DNA from: an uncultured Burkholderiales bacterium
GTDB lineage: Bacteria; Pseudomonadota; Gammaproteobacteria; Burkholderiales; Burkholderiaceae_C
Direction: 5' to 3'
Assembly: GCA_903906635.1 (NCBI GenBank)
Contig: CAIVLE010000046.1
Coordinates: 1-35,007 of the forward strand
DNA: 35,007 bases
Shown: positions 16,635 to 24,903 of the stretch, in pieces
Position numbering within the stretch: the stretch's first letter is position 1
Layout: every line of letters starts with the position of its first letter
Made by a program: the position numbers and the translations under genes
Notes under the pieces: model-generated
What the model was told of the DNA's origin: nothing
The model's input: the letters and a program-made list of their open reading frames with translations, nothing else
Database searches by the model: none

Positions 16635-16699
16635 AAACGCTGAACTTGAACGCCATCTTTGAACGCCATCTTTGAACGTCAACTTTGAAAGCCAACCTT
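16635..16699. repeat. 13-bp tandem repeat, 5 units, leader of the dioxygenase gene
   Basis: Five consecutive 13-bp units with consensus GAACGCCATCTTT lie at 16635-16647, 16648-16660, 16661-16673, 16674-16686 and 16687-16699. Units two and three are identical and the outer ones are diverged. The array ends inside the TTG start codon (16698-16700) of the dioxygenase-like gene, so the ribosome-binding region is itself made of repeat DNA and copy-number changes would alter the leader length. Confidence 0.8.
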
Positions 16700-17531
16700 G
16701 AGCCTTGATGCCCACTTGGTGCGCTTGCACCTGCAATCCCCCGACCCGGCGGCCTTGGCCGCTTTCTACGCGCGCTGCTACGGCATGCAACAGCGCGTGA
16801 TCGGCCAGACCCACCTGTGCGAGGGGCCGCTCAGAGCCGTGCACATGTCACCCGGTCAAGCCAACCAGCTGCACTACGCGCTGTGGGCCTGCAATTCACA
16901 GGCAGCTTGGGAGCGCTTGTGTGCCAAAACAGCCACGCTGCCGCACGTCGATTTAAGTGGGTTTTCAGACCTGCCCCAAGGCGCCTTGGGTCTGCGAGAC
17001 CCGCAAGGCTTGTGCCTGGTGTTTGTGCCGCCTCAAGCTCCCCCCGCACCCACGCAGCTCGCCAGCCCCCTGCCTGGGGCCACCAACCAACACTTTGCTA
17101 TTCGAACCCAGCAGATCGAGACCTTGCTGAGCTTTTACACCGAACAATTGGGCTTTACTTTGTCCGACCGGGTGCAAGACGACAGCGGCAAACTCACCGC
17201 CTGCTTTTTGCGCACCGAGCACCTGCACCATTGCATCGCCTTGTTTGGCGCGCCCGTGAACTGCTTTGACCACCAGTCGTTTGAAACCCCGAACTGGGCC
17301 GACCTCAAAGACTGGGCCGACCACATGGGTCGCCTGCGAACCGAAATCGTCTGGGGTGTGGGGCGCCACGGGCCCGGGGACGATGTGTTTTTCATGGTTC
17401 GGGACCCCGATGGCAATTTGGCTGAAATATCGGCAGAAATAGAAACCTGCGCGAGCGACAGACCGGTGGGTATCTGGCCACATGAAGAGCGCACCCTCAA
17501 TGTGTGGGGCAAAGCCATCATGCGCAGTTGA
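16698..17531 (+). CDS. Extradiol ring-cleavage dioxygenase-like VOC protein
   Basis: A 277-residue protein with two VOC domains (about 5-115 and 127-250), the architecture of type I extradiol dioxygenases that open catechol rings. The metal triad is present in the second domain: His132 (NQHFAI), His178 (HLHHCIALFG) and Glu243 (DPDGNLAEIS). The start is a TTG at 16698, since an in-frame stop lies just upstream and the first VOC strand begins at residue 7; TTG 16716 and GTG 16719 are alternatives. It is the first gene of a cluster with a hydroxylase and a decarboxylase-like protein, which fits cleavage of a catechol made by those enzymes. The exact substrate is unknown. Confidence 0.78.
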   Translation: MSLDAHLVRLHLQSPDPAALAAFYARCYGMQQRVIGQTHLCEGPLRAVHMSPGQANQLHYALWACNSQAAWERLCAKTATLPHVDLSGFSDLPQGALGLRDPQGLCLVFVPPQAPPAPTQLASPLPGATNQHFAIRTQQIETLLSFYTEQLGFTLSDRVQDDSGKLTACFLRTEHLHHCIALFGAPVNCFDHQSFETPNWADLKDWADHMGRLRTEIVWGVGRHGPGDDVFFMVRDPDGNLAEISAEIETCASDRPVGIWPHEERTLNVWGKAIMRS

Positions 17532-17540
17532 GTCCCTGGC

Positions 17541-18314
17541 ATGCCCAACACCCAGCGCATCTTGCGCGTGCTCAATGCCTTCACCGCCCAGCGTCCTGAG
17601 ATATCTCCCGAATGGTTGATGGCTGACTTGGGCGCCTCACGCGCCAGCATTTACCGTGACCTGCAGCAGCTCAGCCGCGTGGGCTTGATCGAACGTGTGA
17701 GCGAGCGGGGCTACTCGCTGGGTCCCAAAATCGTGGAGTTAGATCGGCAAATTCGCCACTCCGACCCGCTCTTGCGCTCAGCCGCAGAAATTCCAGCGCA
17801 CTTGGCACGCACCACGGGCGGGCGGGTGCTCATCTGCCGCTTGCATGACGACAAAGTGCTGTGCATCCAAGACACCCCCGGCCAGCACGCTCCTTGTGCC
17901 GTGAGTTACGAGCGCGGCAAAGCCATGCCCCTGTACAAAGGCGCCACCTCCAAAATCATCTTGGCACACCTGCCCAGCAAAAAAGTGGACGAGCTGTTTG
18001 CCAAAGAACAGGCGTTCATTCGCTGCGCCGGGTTGGCACAGACCTTGGAGGAACTTCACTTGGTGCTCAAGCAGTGGCGCAGCGAAGGCAGCGTCACCAC
18101 CGAGGCAGATCTTGACCCACACACCGTGGGCTGTGCGGTCGCTTTGATGCAGGGCAAGCGAGTGCTGGGCAGCTTGAGCGTGGTCTTGCCGGCCCAAGCT
18201 GTTAACCCCGAAAAACACGCGCGCGACCTGCGCGAGTTGCGCAGCGCAGCGCGGCGTATCGAAGCCCGATTGGCCTCAGAGCACAAAAAACCTCCCCCCA
18301 CAGCGACGAGTTAA
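17541..18314 (+). CDS. IclR-family transcriptional regulator
   Basis: A 257-residue DNA-binding regulator. A winged helix-turn-helix lies in about 1-65 (RILRVLNAF ... LGASRASIYRDLQQLSRVGLI ... GYSLGPKIVEL). The ligand-binding IclR domain follows (about 75-245), including the stretch ERGKAMPLYKGATSKIILAHLP. IclR proteins beside aromatic genes, such as MhpR and PcaR, often activate them in response to the substrate. It is inside the cluster it probably controls, 9 bp after the dioxygenase-like gene and 2 bp before the hydroxylase. The likely site is the palindrome at 16553-16569. Confidence 0.92.
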   Translation: MPNTQRILRVLNAFTAQRPEISPEWLMADLGASRASIYRDLQQLSRVGLIERVSERGYSLGPKIVELDRQIRHSDPLLRSAAEIPAHLARTTGGRVLICRLHDDKVLCIQDTPGQHAPCAVSYERGKAMPLYKGATSKIILAHLPSKKVDELFAKEQAFIRCAGLAQTLEELHLVLKQWRSEGSVTTEADLDPHTVGCAVALMQGKRVLGSLSVVLPAQAVNPEKHARDLRELRSAARRIEARLASEHKKPPPTATS

Positions 18315-18316
18315 GC

Positions 18317-19909
18317 ATGAACCCAATTTTGAATTTTGATGTGATTGTGGTGGGCACCGGCCCCAGCGGCTTGGTGCTCGCGCACTTGCTGGGCAACCAT
18401 GGCGTGAGCGCCTTGGTGATCGATAAAAACGCGGGCCCCGTAGACGAGGCACGTGCGGTCACCATTGACGACGAAAGCCTGCGCACCCTCCAAGCGACTG
18501 GCATGCTGCCCGAGGTGCTGACCCATGTGGTGCAAGGCTACGGCGTGCATTACTACTCGTGGACAAATCAGTTGTTTGCCAAGATCGAGCCGAGCTCGCA
18601 GGAATACGGCTACCCCAAACGCAACGCTTTTCGCCAACAACTCTTGGTGCAAACCTTGAGCCAAGGCTTGACCCGCCAAGCCTCGGTGAGTCTGCGCTAT
18701 GACCATGAACTCCTCAGCCTTGAACAACACGCAGACCATGTCAGCGCCACCGTGCAACACCAGGGCCAAACCCAGGCCTTCACCGCGCGCTGGCTGGTGG
18801 CGTGCGACGGCGGGCGCAGCACGGTGCGTGAGTTGCTAGGCATTGCCCTGGAGGGCAGCACCTACAAGGAAAAGTGGTTGATTGCAGACTTGATTGGTCG
18901 CGCCTCAGCGTTTCGCCACACCCGCACTTACTGCGACCCACAGCGTCCGGCCATTCGCCTGCCCGGTCCGCAAAGCACCGTGCGCTATGAGTTCATGCTG
19001 CACCCGGGTGAAGATCCTCAAGCCGTTTTGCAAGACGAACAGCTGCGCAGTTGGATTCGTGGCCGCGATCCGCAAGACGCACAGCTGCAACTGTTGCGCA
19101 AAGTGGTCTACACCTTCCATGCGCGCGTGGCCACGCGCTGGCGCGAGGGTCGAGTGCTGTTGGCAGGCGACGCGGCACACCTCACGCCACCCTTTGCAGG
19201 GCAAGGCATGAACAGCGGCGTGCGAGACGCTGCCAACTTGGCTTGGAAACTGGTGGCCAACTTGCAGCACGGCGCTTCGCCCCAACTGCTGCAGAGCTAC
19301 CAACAAGAACGCAAACCACACGCGTGGGCCTTGATTCAAATGGCCTTGCGCATTGGCGCTTTCATGCAACCCAAGTCACGCTGGGGCGCGGCCTTGGCCC
19401 AAACCTTGTTGAAAGTGGTGTGCCTGGTGCCCGCGGCACGCGACTACATCTTGCACCTCAAGTTCAAACCCAAGCCCCGTTTCCACGAAGGATTTTTTGT
19501 TCCCTGGAACATCCCCCACGCCAAAATCCCAAGTGGCCAGCTCATGACCCAACCCTTGGTTGAGTTGCCCCATGGCAAGACCTCTCTGCTTGACGATTTG
19601 CTGGGACAAGGCTTTGCTGTGCTGCAGTGGGCCGACTCTGCGGACTTGGTGTTGCCAAAGAACATGCATGCGCGCGTGGTGCGTGTGGTACGGCATGAGG
19701 ATGATTTTTTGCCTGCCACCACCGCCGCGCATGCGCTGTGCGTGCGTGACTTGCAGCGCGAACTCGCCGCAGTGCTCGACAGCGCCCAAGCACAGGCCGT
19801 GGTGCTCAGGCCCGACCGTTACGTCATGGCTTATGTGGGACAGGATGCTGCACAAGCCTGTGGCACCATCGCGGAAATTTTTCACACGGTCTACCCTTCG
19901 CAGGTTTGA
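18317..19909 (+). CDS. FAD-dependent aromatic hydroxylase, MhpA-like
   Basis: A 530-residue group A flavoprotein monooxygenase. The ADP-binding motif GTGPSG (13-18), the CDGGRSTVR motif (163-171) and the second FAD motif GDAAHLTPPFAGQGMNSG (284-301) are all present. Overall layout is that of 3-(3-hydroxyphenyl)propionate hydroxylase MhpA, including a C-terminal thioredoxin-like region (about 410-530) without a CxxC pair. It would hydroxylate a phenolic substrate ortho to an existing hydroxyl, giving the catechol for the dioxygenase. The true substrate may differ from MhpA. It starts 2 bp after the regulator gene; the next gene begins 5 bp after its stop. Confidence 0.88.
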   Translation: MNPILNFDVIVVGTGPSGLVLAHLLGNHGVSALVIDKNAGPVDEARAVTIDDESLRTLQATGMLPEVLTHVVQGYGVHYYSWTNQLFAKIEPSSQEYGYPKRNAFRQQLLVQTLSQGLTRQASVSLRYDHELLSLEQHADHVSATVQHQGQTQAFTARWLVACDGGRSTVRELLGIALEGSTYKEKWLIADLIGRASAFRHTRTYCDPQRPAIRLPGPQSTVRYEFMLHPGEDPQAVLQDEQLRSWIRGRDPQDAQLQLLRKVVYTFHARVATRWREGRVLLAGDAAHLTPPFAGQGMNSGVRDAANLAWKLVANLQHGASPQLLQSYQQERKPHAWALIQMALRIGAFMQPKSRWGAALAQTLLKVVCLVPAARDYILHLKFKPKPRFHEGFFVPWNIPHAKIPSGQLMTQPLVELPHGKTSLLDDLLGQGFAVLQWADSADLVLPKNMHARVVRVVRHEDDFLPATTAAHALCVRDLQRELAAVLDSAQAQAVVLRPDRYVMAYVGQDAAQACGTIAEIFHTVYPSQV

Positions 19910-19914
19910 ACACC

Positions 19915-20895
19915 ATGTCTTCACGCACTTTTTTTTGCAAGTTCATCTGCACGGCTTTGTGGCTCCTGTGCACCACATCTATGACCTGGGCACAAGCGCC
20001 CTACCCCAACCGCGCCATCAAACTGGTCTCCCCCATACCGCCCGGTGGCGCCCCCGATTTGATTGCACGCGCCATTGGCTACAAGCTCTCGACAGGACTC
20101 AACCAGGCGGTGGTGATTGAAACCAAGGTGGGCTCTAACGGCAACATCGCTGCGGAATTTGTGGCACGTGCACCGGCCGATGGCTACACCTTGCTGGTGG
20201 GCATGGACAGTTTGTTTGTCATCAACCCCTATCTCTACCCCAAGGGTGCAGTGGATGTGAACAAAGAACTCATCCCCATTGCCTCGCTGGGCAGCAACCA
20301 GTTTGTCTTGTCGGTCAATGCGGCCTTGCCAGTGAAGACGTTGCCTGAATTTGTGGCCTATGTGAAAAAAGCCACGCCCCCGCCCGCATACGCCTCGGGG
20401 GGCAACGGCAGCCAGCACCACCTCACCATGGAAATGCTCAAAGCCCGTGCGGGCATGGACTTGCTGCATGTGCCCTATAAAGGTGGCGCGCCGGCCACCA
20501 CGGCCACCATTGGTGGTGAAACCGTTGCCATGTTCTCGGGCACCTCCAACGCGGCACTCATCAAAGCGGGCAAACTCAAAGCCATTGCGGTCAGCAGCTC
20601 GCAACGTCTCAAAGAAATGCCCGAAGTGCCCACCATTGCCGAGACCTACCCGGGCTTTGACAACAGCATCTGGATTGGCCTGTTCGCGCCGGCGGGTACA
20701 CCCGACGCCGTGGTGCAGCGCTTGCGCGCGGAAGTGGCCAAAGCCTTGCATGCGAGCGACTTGGTGGAAGCCTTTGACAAAGCTGGGGGCATCGAGCCTA
20801 TGCTGACCACCCCAGAAGAGCTGCAAGCGAGAATCAAGCGCGATCAAATCAAATACAGCAAGATCATTCGCGACCTTGGCATCAAACCCGACTGA
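19915..20895 (+). CDS. Bug-family tripartite tricarboxylate-type substrate-binding protein (3)
   Basis: A 326-residue periplasmic receptor with a signal peptide (about 1-27, SMTWAQ), the N-terminal motif YPNRAIKLVSPIPPGGAPD, ARAPADGYT, and the VPYKGGAPATTATIGGETVAMF block. The location between the hydroxylase and the decarboxylase-like gene suggests it binds the aromatic acid that the cluster degrades. The ATG at 19915 is preferred over a TTG at 19906 that overlaps the hydroxylase stop. No matching membrane components are nearby, as is common for this family. Confidence 0.93.
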   Translation: MSSRTFFCKFICTALWLLCTTSMTWAQAPYPNRAIKLVSPIPPGGAPDLIARAIGYKLSTGLNQAVVIETKVGSNGNIAAEFVARAPADGYTLLVGMDSLFVINPYLYPKGAVDVNKELIPIASLGSNQFVLSVNAALPVKTLPEFVAYVKKATPPPAYASGGNGSQHHLTMEMLKARAGMDLLHVPYKGGAPATTATIGGETVAMFSGTSNAALIKAGKLKAIAVSSSQRLKEMPEVPTIAETYPGFDNSIWIGLFAPAGTPDAVVQRLRAEVAKALHASDLVEAFDKAGGIEPMLTTPEELQARIKRDQIKYSKIIRDLGIKPD

Positions 20896-20964
20896 GTGCA
20901 GCGCCAGCCCCAAGCCTCATCCCCATTTACCCTTTGATCCATTCACTTTTTCACGGAGTCTCAT

Positions 20965-21954
20965 TTGTCCAACCTCAATCTCTCCATTGCCGTCGGTGAC
21001 TACGACCATGTGCGCGACCTCATGTCTGGACGCGTACGCGCCGAAGGCATCGACATCACCCCCATCCATGTGCCGGTTGAAGAAATGTTTTTTCGCTTCA
21101 CCAAATTCCAAGAGTGGGACGTGTCGGAGATGTCATTTGCCAAAGCCATCTCGCTGGTGTCCCACAGCGACCCCTGGCTGGTCTTGGTGCCTGTGTTTCC
21201 TTCACGGGCATTTCGACACTCGTCCATCTATGTTCGCAAAGACCGCCACATCCAAGCCCCGGGCGATCTGGCGGGCAAGAAGGTGGGGGTGCCCGAATGG
21301 GCACAAACCGCAGCGATTTACTCGCGCGGTATGCTGGCCCATGAGTACGGTGTGGACCTCAACAGCATCGACTGGTACCAAGCGGGGGTGAACGATGCCG
21401 GGCGGCGTGAAAAAGTGGCCTTGCAACTGCCACAAGGTCTGCGCTACACCCCCATGCCCCACACCTCGCTGTCTGAGATGCTGCTCAACGGCACGCTGGA
21501 CGCAGTCCTGAGCGCGCGCCCACCCAGCGCATTTGTCGAGCACCCCGAGTTGGTGGAGCGCCTGATCCCCAACTACCGCGACGTCGAGATGGCGTATTGG
21601 CAAAAAACACAGATCTTTCCGATCATGCACGTGATGGCCATCAAGCGCGAGGTGTACGAGAAGAACCGCTGGATCGCCACCAACTTGCTCAAAGGGTTTG
21701 AGCAAGCCAAAACCCGAAGCCTGCACCGTGCCGCTGACATCACCGCTTCTTCCTACCCGCTGCCCTGGGTGGCCGACTACGCGGCCCAATCGCAAGCCAT
21801 CATGGGCGACGATTTCTGGCCATATGGCATCGAGGGCAATCGCTCGACACTGGAGGCCTTCAGCCAGTATGCTTGGGAGCAAGGTATCACCACCCGCCAC
21901 CTCAAACTCGAAGAAATATTCGTCAAAGAGGTCCAAGACAGCGTGAAGGTCTGA
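20965..21954 (+). CDS. 4,5-dihydroxyphthalate decarboxylase-like protein
   Basis: A 329-residue protein with the type 2 periplasmic-binding fold and no signal peptide. It resembles 4,5-dihydroxyphthalate decarboxylase (Pht5) in the N-terminal pattern LSIAVGDYDHVRDL followed by VPVEEMFFRF and WDVSEMSFAKAISL. Pht5-type enzymes remove a carboxyl group from a dihydroxylated aromatic acid to give protocatechuate; many homologues are annotated only as ABC substrate-binding proteins. The start is TTG at 20965, supported by GGAG 6 nt upstream and by the family N terminus. It follows the Bug gene after 69 bp and precedes the YhhQ-like gene by 2 bp. The decarboxylase call is a family inference. Confidence 0.72.
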   Translation: MSNLNLSIAVGDYDHVRDLMSGRVRAEGIDITPIHVPVEEMFFRFTKFQEWDVSEMSFAKAISLVSHSDPWLVLVPVFPSRAFRHSSIYVRKDRHIQAPGDLAGKKVGVPEWAQTAAIYSRGMLAHEYGVDLNSIDWYQAGVNDAGRREKVALQLPQGLRYTPMPHTSLSEMLLNGTLDAVLSARPPSAFVEHPELVERLIPNYRDVEMAYWQKTQIFPIMHVMAIKREVYEKNRWIATNLLKGFEQAKTRSLHRAADITASSYPLPWVADYAAQSQAIMGDDFWPYGIEGNRSTLEAFSQYAWEQGITTRHLKLEEIFVKEVQDSVKV

Positions 21955-21956
21955 GC

Positions 21957-22664
21957 ATGAACACACACCGTACATACCGTTATTACGACTTGATCGTGGC
22001 CGCGTTTGTGACGGTGCTGCTGTGTGCCAACTTGATTGGTGCGGGCAAAGTGGCTCAAGTCGAGTTGCCCGTGGTGGGCACCTTGGTCTTTGGAGCCGGG
22101 GTGCTGTTTTTTCCGATCTCTTATTTCTTTGGCGACATCTTGACCGAAGTCTATGGCTACGCCCATGACCGTCGTGCGGTGTGGTGTGGCTTTGGCGCTT
22201 TGGCCTTTGCTGCGCTCATGGCGTTTGTGGTGACGGCTCTGCCGGCAGCACCGGGTGACTACAACAGCCAGTTGCAATCGGGCTTGCAGGTGGTGTTTGG
22301 TAACACTTGGCGCATTGCGTTGGGCTCGATCTTGGCATTTTGGGCGGGTAGCTTGATCAACAGCTTTGTGCTGGCCAAACTCAAAATCATGACCGAGGGC
22401 AAGCACTTGTGGGTGCGCACCATCGGCTCGACCATGGCTGGCGAGTTGGTTGATTCGTCGCTGTTTTACATGCTCGCCTTTTATGCCATTTGGCCCACCG
22501 AACAGGTGATTCAAGTGGCCATCACGCAGTACGTCTTGAAGACCAGCTGGGAGGTGCTCGCCACGCCCATGACCTACCGCATCGTGGCGTTTTTAAAGCG
22601 CAAAGAAAACGAAGACTTCTACGACACCCACACCAACTTCACGCCCTTCAAGGTATCGGTCTGA
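21957..22664 (+). CDS. yhhQ: YhhQ-type queuosine precursor transporter
   Basis: A 235-residue inner-membrane protein with about six hydrophobic segments, of the VUT/DUF165 family that takes up queuosine precursors (preQ0 and preQ1 in E. coli). Conserved blocks are LLCANLIGAGKV, VLFFPISYFFGDILTEVYGY and the region ending TMAGELVDSSLFY. The ATG at 21957 is 2 bp after the previous stop; the longer open frame from 21873 overlaps that gene. Its place at the end of an aromatic cluster is odd, but it complements the queED genes in this window, so the organism may combine synthesis with salvage. Confidence 0.9.
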   Translation: MNTHRTYRYYDLIVAAFVTVLLCANLIGAGKVAQVELPVVGTLVFGAGVLFFPISYFFGDILTEVYGYAHDRRAVWCGFGALAFAALMAFVVTALPAAPGDYNSQLQSGLQVVFGNTWRIALGSILAFWAGSLINSFVLAKLKIMTEGKHLWVRTIGSTMAGELVDSSLFYMLAFYAIWPTEQVIQVAITQYVLKTSWEVLATPMTYRIVAFLKRKENEDFYDTHTNFTPFKVSV

Positions 22665-23173
22665 ACGTTGGTCTGAACCGCTAGCTCAACGGCCACCCTA
22701 ACAATCGTCGGTCAACTCACCAAAGCTCAGCTCGGCGCGTGAGATGGGGCCTGCTCGCTGGCCAAGCGCAGACCCCGGAGTTTGACTCTCAGCAGTTTGG
22801 ATCTCAGTAAAAAGACTTTTCAGATCCCAGCTGCCCTGCTCACAAACGCGGCCACAAAGCAGGTGATCGATGCGATCGTCTTGCTTGGCGAGTGCATGAA
22901 CTCCGCCCCTGGACCTAGGGGAAGGTGCGCAGGGCATCAGGCTCACAAAGCCCTGAGCCCCCTCTTGGGCCCAGCGCGCTTACGGTCTTGGCGCGGATGT
23001 GGGGGCATGGCCCCCAGGTGCAAAGCAGCAGACTCTGAACGCGAGCCCCAAGAAAAGGGATGGGGGCCGTGGCTTGATCCTCTGTGCGCACTGTGGCGCT
23101 TGGAGGATCAAGACCATGCGAGCGCTGCGCCTGCATGGCGTGCTCGCGCTGGCCTACCCACGCCAAGTCGCAA
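22665..23173. other. 509-bp region without a recognisable gene, with several inverted repeats
   Basis: Open frames on both strands here are short, overlapping and lack a family I recognise, a good ribosome-binding site or a conserved length. One plus-strand frame has a lone CAHC motif but no context. Structure is present: GGATCT (22799-22804) faces AGATCC (22822-22827) around an inner AAAAG/CTTTT pair. TGGGGGC (23000-23006) faces GCCCCCA (23010-23016). CTTGATCCTC (23073-23082) faces its perfect 10-bp complement at 23103-23112. The flanking genes converge, so terminators are expected, but three spread-out palindromes exceed that need. It may be the remains of a lost gene or element. Confidence 0.5.
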
Positions 23174-24172
23174 TCAGTCCAGCGTGATGTTTTTACGCTT
23201 GATCAGTTGCTCGTAGGTCTTGCCCTTGGCGTCTGCGTTTTTGCGAATCTCGTCTGGCGACCAGCTCAACGGCTCAAACGCAAAGGTGTTGAAACGAGCT
23301 TTGACTTCGGGGTCGCCCAAGACCTTGATCACATCGGCATTGATCTTGGCCTTCACGTCGTTGGGCAAACCTTTGGGCGAGACCAAGGTCACAAACGAGT
23401 TCACTTCAAAGCCAGCAGGGCCGCCCGACTCAGCCATGGTGGGCACCTCAGGCATTTGCGACAAGCGCTTGGGTGCTGCCACCGCGATGTAGCGAATCTT
23501 GCCTGCCTTGAACAAACCCTGGCTCGAAGGAATGCTGCCAAAGGACCACTGCACATCGCTGGAGCCCACCGATGTGAAAAGCTGAGACATTTCACGAAAC
23601 GCCACATGCGTCATGTCGGTGCCAGTGAGCAACTCCAGTTCTTCGCCACCCAAGTGACCTGGGCTACCAACGCCCCATGAACCGTAGTTCACCTTGGTGG
23701 GCTCAGCTTTGGCTGCGGCAATGAGGTCTTTCATGTTTTGCCACTTGGAGTCGGTGGCCACTGCCACAAGGAACGGGGTTCTGAACAACACCGCAACTGG
23801 GTCAAATGCGTTGAACGGCACGAAAGCTTTGGACTTGTACAAGTGCGGCACAGCGCCTATGTGTTCGCTGTCGAGTTGCAACAAGTTGTAGCCATCTGCT
23901 GGCAAGCGCACCACCGAGTCGATGGCGATGAAGCCACTGGCACCGGGCCGGTTGATGATGAGCACAGGCTGGCCCCACAACTTGGCGAGTTTTTCACTCA
24001 CTTGGCGCAGCACCGCATCGGGTCCGCTACCCGCCGGAAAAGGCGTGGCAATGGTCACGGGTTTGTTGGGGAAAGTGGCTGCAGTTTGGGCCCAAGCACC
24101 CGAGCTCAGGGTCAGCAACGAAGCCGTCAAACACACGAGGCGCGCGACACGTACAGGAGAAAACAAAGACAT
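23174..24172 (-). CDS. Bug-family tripartite tricarboxylate-type substrate-binding protein (4)
   Basis: A 332-residue periplasmic receptor with signal peptide (about 1-28, SGAWAQ), the motif FPNKPVTIATPFPAGSGPD, LPADGYN and a C-terminal EVPTMAESGGPAGFE segment. The VPYKG block of the other members is replaced by VAFREMSQLF, so the ligand-binding cleft differs. The start at 24172 is supported by AAGGA about 9 nt upstream; an in-frame ATG at 24205 has no such site. It is the last gene of the gentisate cluster, which suggests a ligand such as 3-hydroxybenzoate or gentisate. Confidence 0.92.
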   Translation of the reverse strand: MSLFSPVRVARLVCLTASLLTLSSGAWAQTAATFPNKPVTIATPFPAGSGPDAVLRQVSEKLAKLWGQPVLIINRPGASGFIAIDSVVRLPADGYNLLQLDSEHIGAVPHLYKSKAFVPFNAFDPVAVLFRTPFLVAVATDSKWQNMKDLIAAAKAEPTKVNYGSWGVGSPGHLGGEELELLTGTDMTHVAFREMSQLFTSVGSSDVQWSFGSIPSSQGLFKAGKIRYIAVAAPKRLSQMPEVPTMAESGGPAGFEVNSFVTLVSPKGLPNDVKAKINADVIKVLGDPEVKARFNTFAFEPLSWSPDEIRKNADAKGKTYEQLIKRKNITLD

Positions 24173-24256
24173 GTGTGAAATCCTTGATGAAATGAACAAG
24201 TTCAAAGAAACGCTTGCAGCTTAACCGCTTGTGCGCAGCCTAGCAGGGGCAGCGCA

Positions 24257-24895
24257 TCATGCGGCATCTGGCTGGAGCATGGGTGCCGCTTTTTGGAAAG
24301 CTTGCAGCTGCATGCACGCGGCATCGACCCCCGCAATCAGCGGCCATTGGGTCATGTCCACTTTGAAGCGACGCGCGCTCTCGACCTGGGGCACCAGGTA
24401 CACATCGGCCAGGGTAGGTGTGTCACCAAAGCAAAAACGACCGCGTTGGCTATCGGCTTTGAGCAAGGCCTCCAGTGCGTCAAAACCAGCAGAAATCCAG
24501 TTGGCACACCAGGTGTTGATCGCGGCTTCGTCGGCCTTGAACTGGTGGCGCAGGTACTCCAGCACACGGCGGTTGTTGAGCGGGTGGATGTCGCAGCCGA
24601 CCATAGCCGCCAGGGCTCGCACATGGGCACGTTGATCTGCGTCTTGGGGCAACAAAGCTGGCGTGGGGTAGCGCTCTTCCAACCACTCGATGATCGCCGG
24701 CGACTGAATCAGCACCTGGTCGTCGTGCACCAGAGCAGGCACCAGGCCCTGTGGGTTGAGCGACTTGAAGGCTTCTTTCAAATGCTCTTCGGTGCGCAAA
24801 TCCACCGCGATGTACTCAGCGCTCACGCCCTTGAGGTTCAAGGCAATGCGCAGACGGTGCGAGGTACCACTGCGGAAAAAGTTGTAGAGTTTCAT
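24257..24895 (-). CDS. nagL: Maleylpyruvate isomerase, zeta-class glutathione S-transferase
   Basis: A 212-residue cytoplasmic zeta-class GST that isomerises maleylpyruvate to fumarylpyruvate with glutathione. The catalytic loop is FFRSGTSHRLRIALNLKG (6-23), and the glutathione contact region has QSPAIIEWLEERYP. The same fold also serves as maleylacetoacetate isomerase, but the neighbouring gentisate dioxygenase and fumarylpyruvate hydrolase favour the NagL role. The start at 24895 fits the family; the frame stays open to 25219 across the neighbour. It begins 8 bp after the hydrolase stop. Confidence 0.88.
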   Translation of the reverse strand: MKLYNFFRSGTSHRLRIALNLKGVSAEYIAVDLRTEEHLKEAFKSLNPQGLVPALVHDDQVLIQSPAIIEWLEERYPTPALLPQDADQRAHVRALAAMVGCDIHPLNNRRVLEYLRHQFKADEAAINTWCANWISAGFDALEALLKADSQRGRFCFGDTPTLADVYLVPQVESARRFKVDMTQWPLIAGVDAACMQLQAFQKAAPMLQPDAA

Positions 24896-24903
24896 AGGAA
24901 GGC

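Noticed and set aside
19921-20913. 330-codon minus-strand open frame opposite the third Bug receptor
   Set aside because: Antisense shadow caused by codon bias; no start-site signals or recognisable domain.
22782-23216. 144-codon plus-strand frame and two minus-strand frames in the gene-free region
   Set aside because: No family resemblance, no ribosome-binding site, frames overlap one another and one runs into the Bug gene; a CAHC motif alone is not enough to call a transposase or zinc protein.
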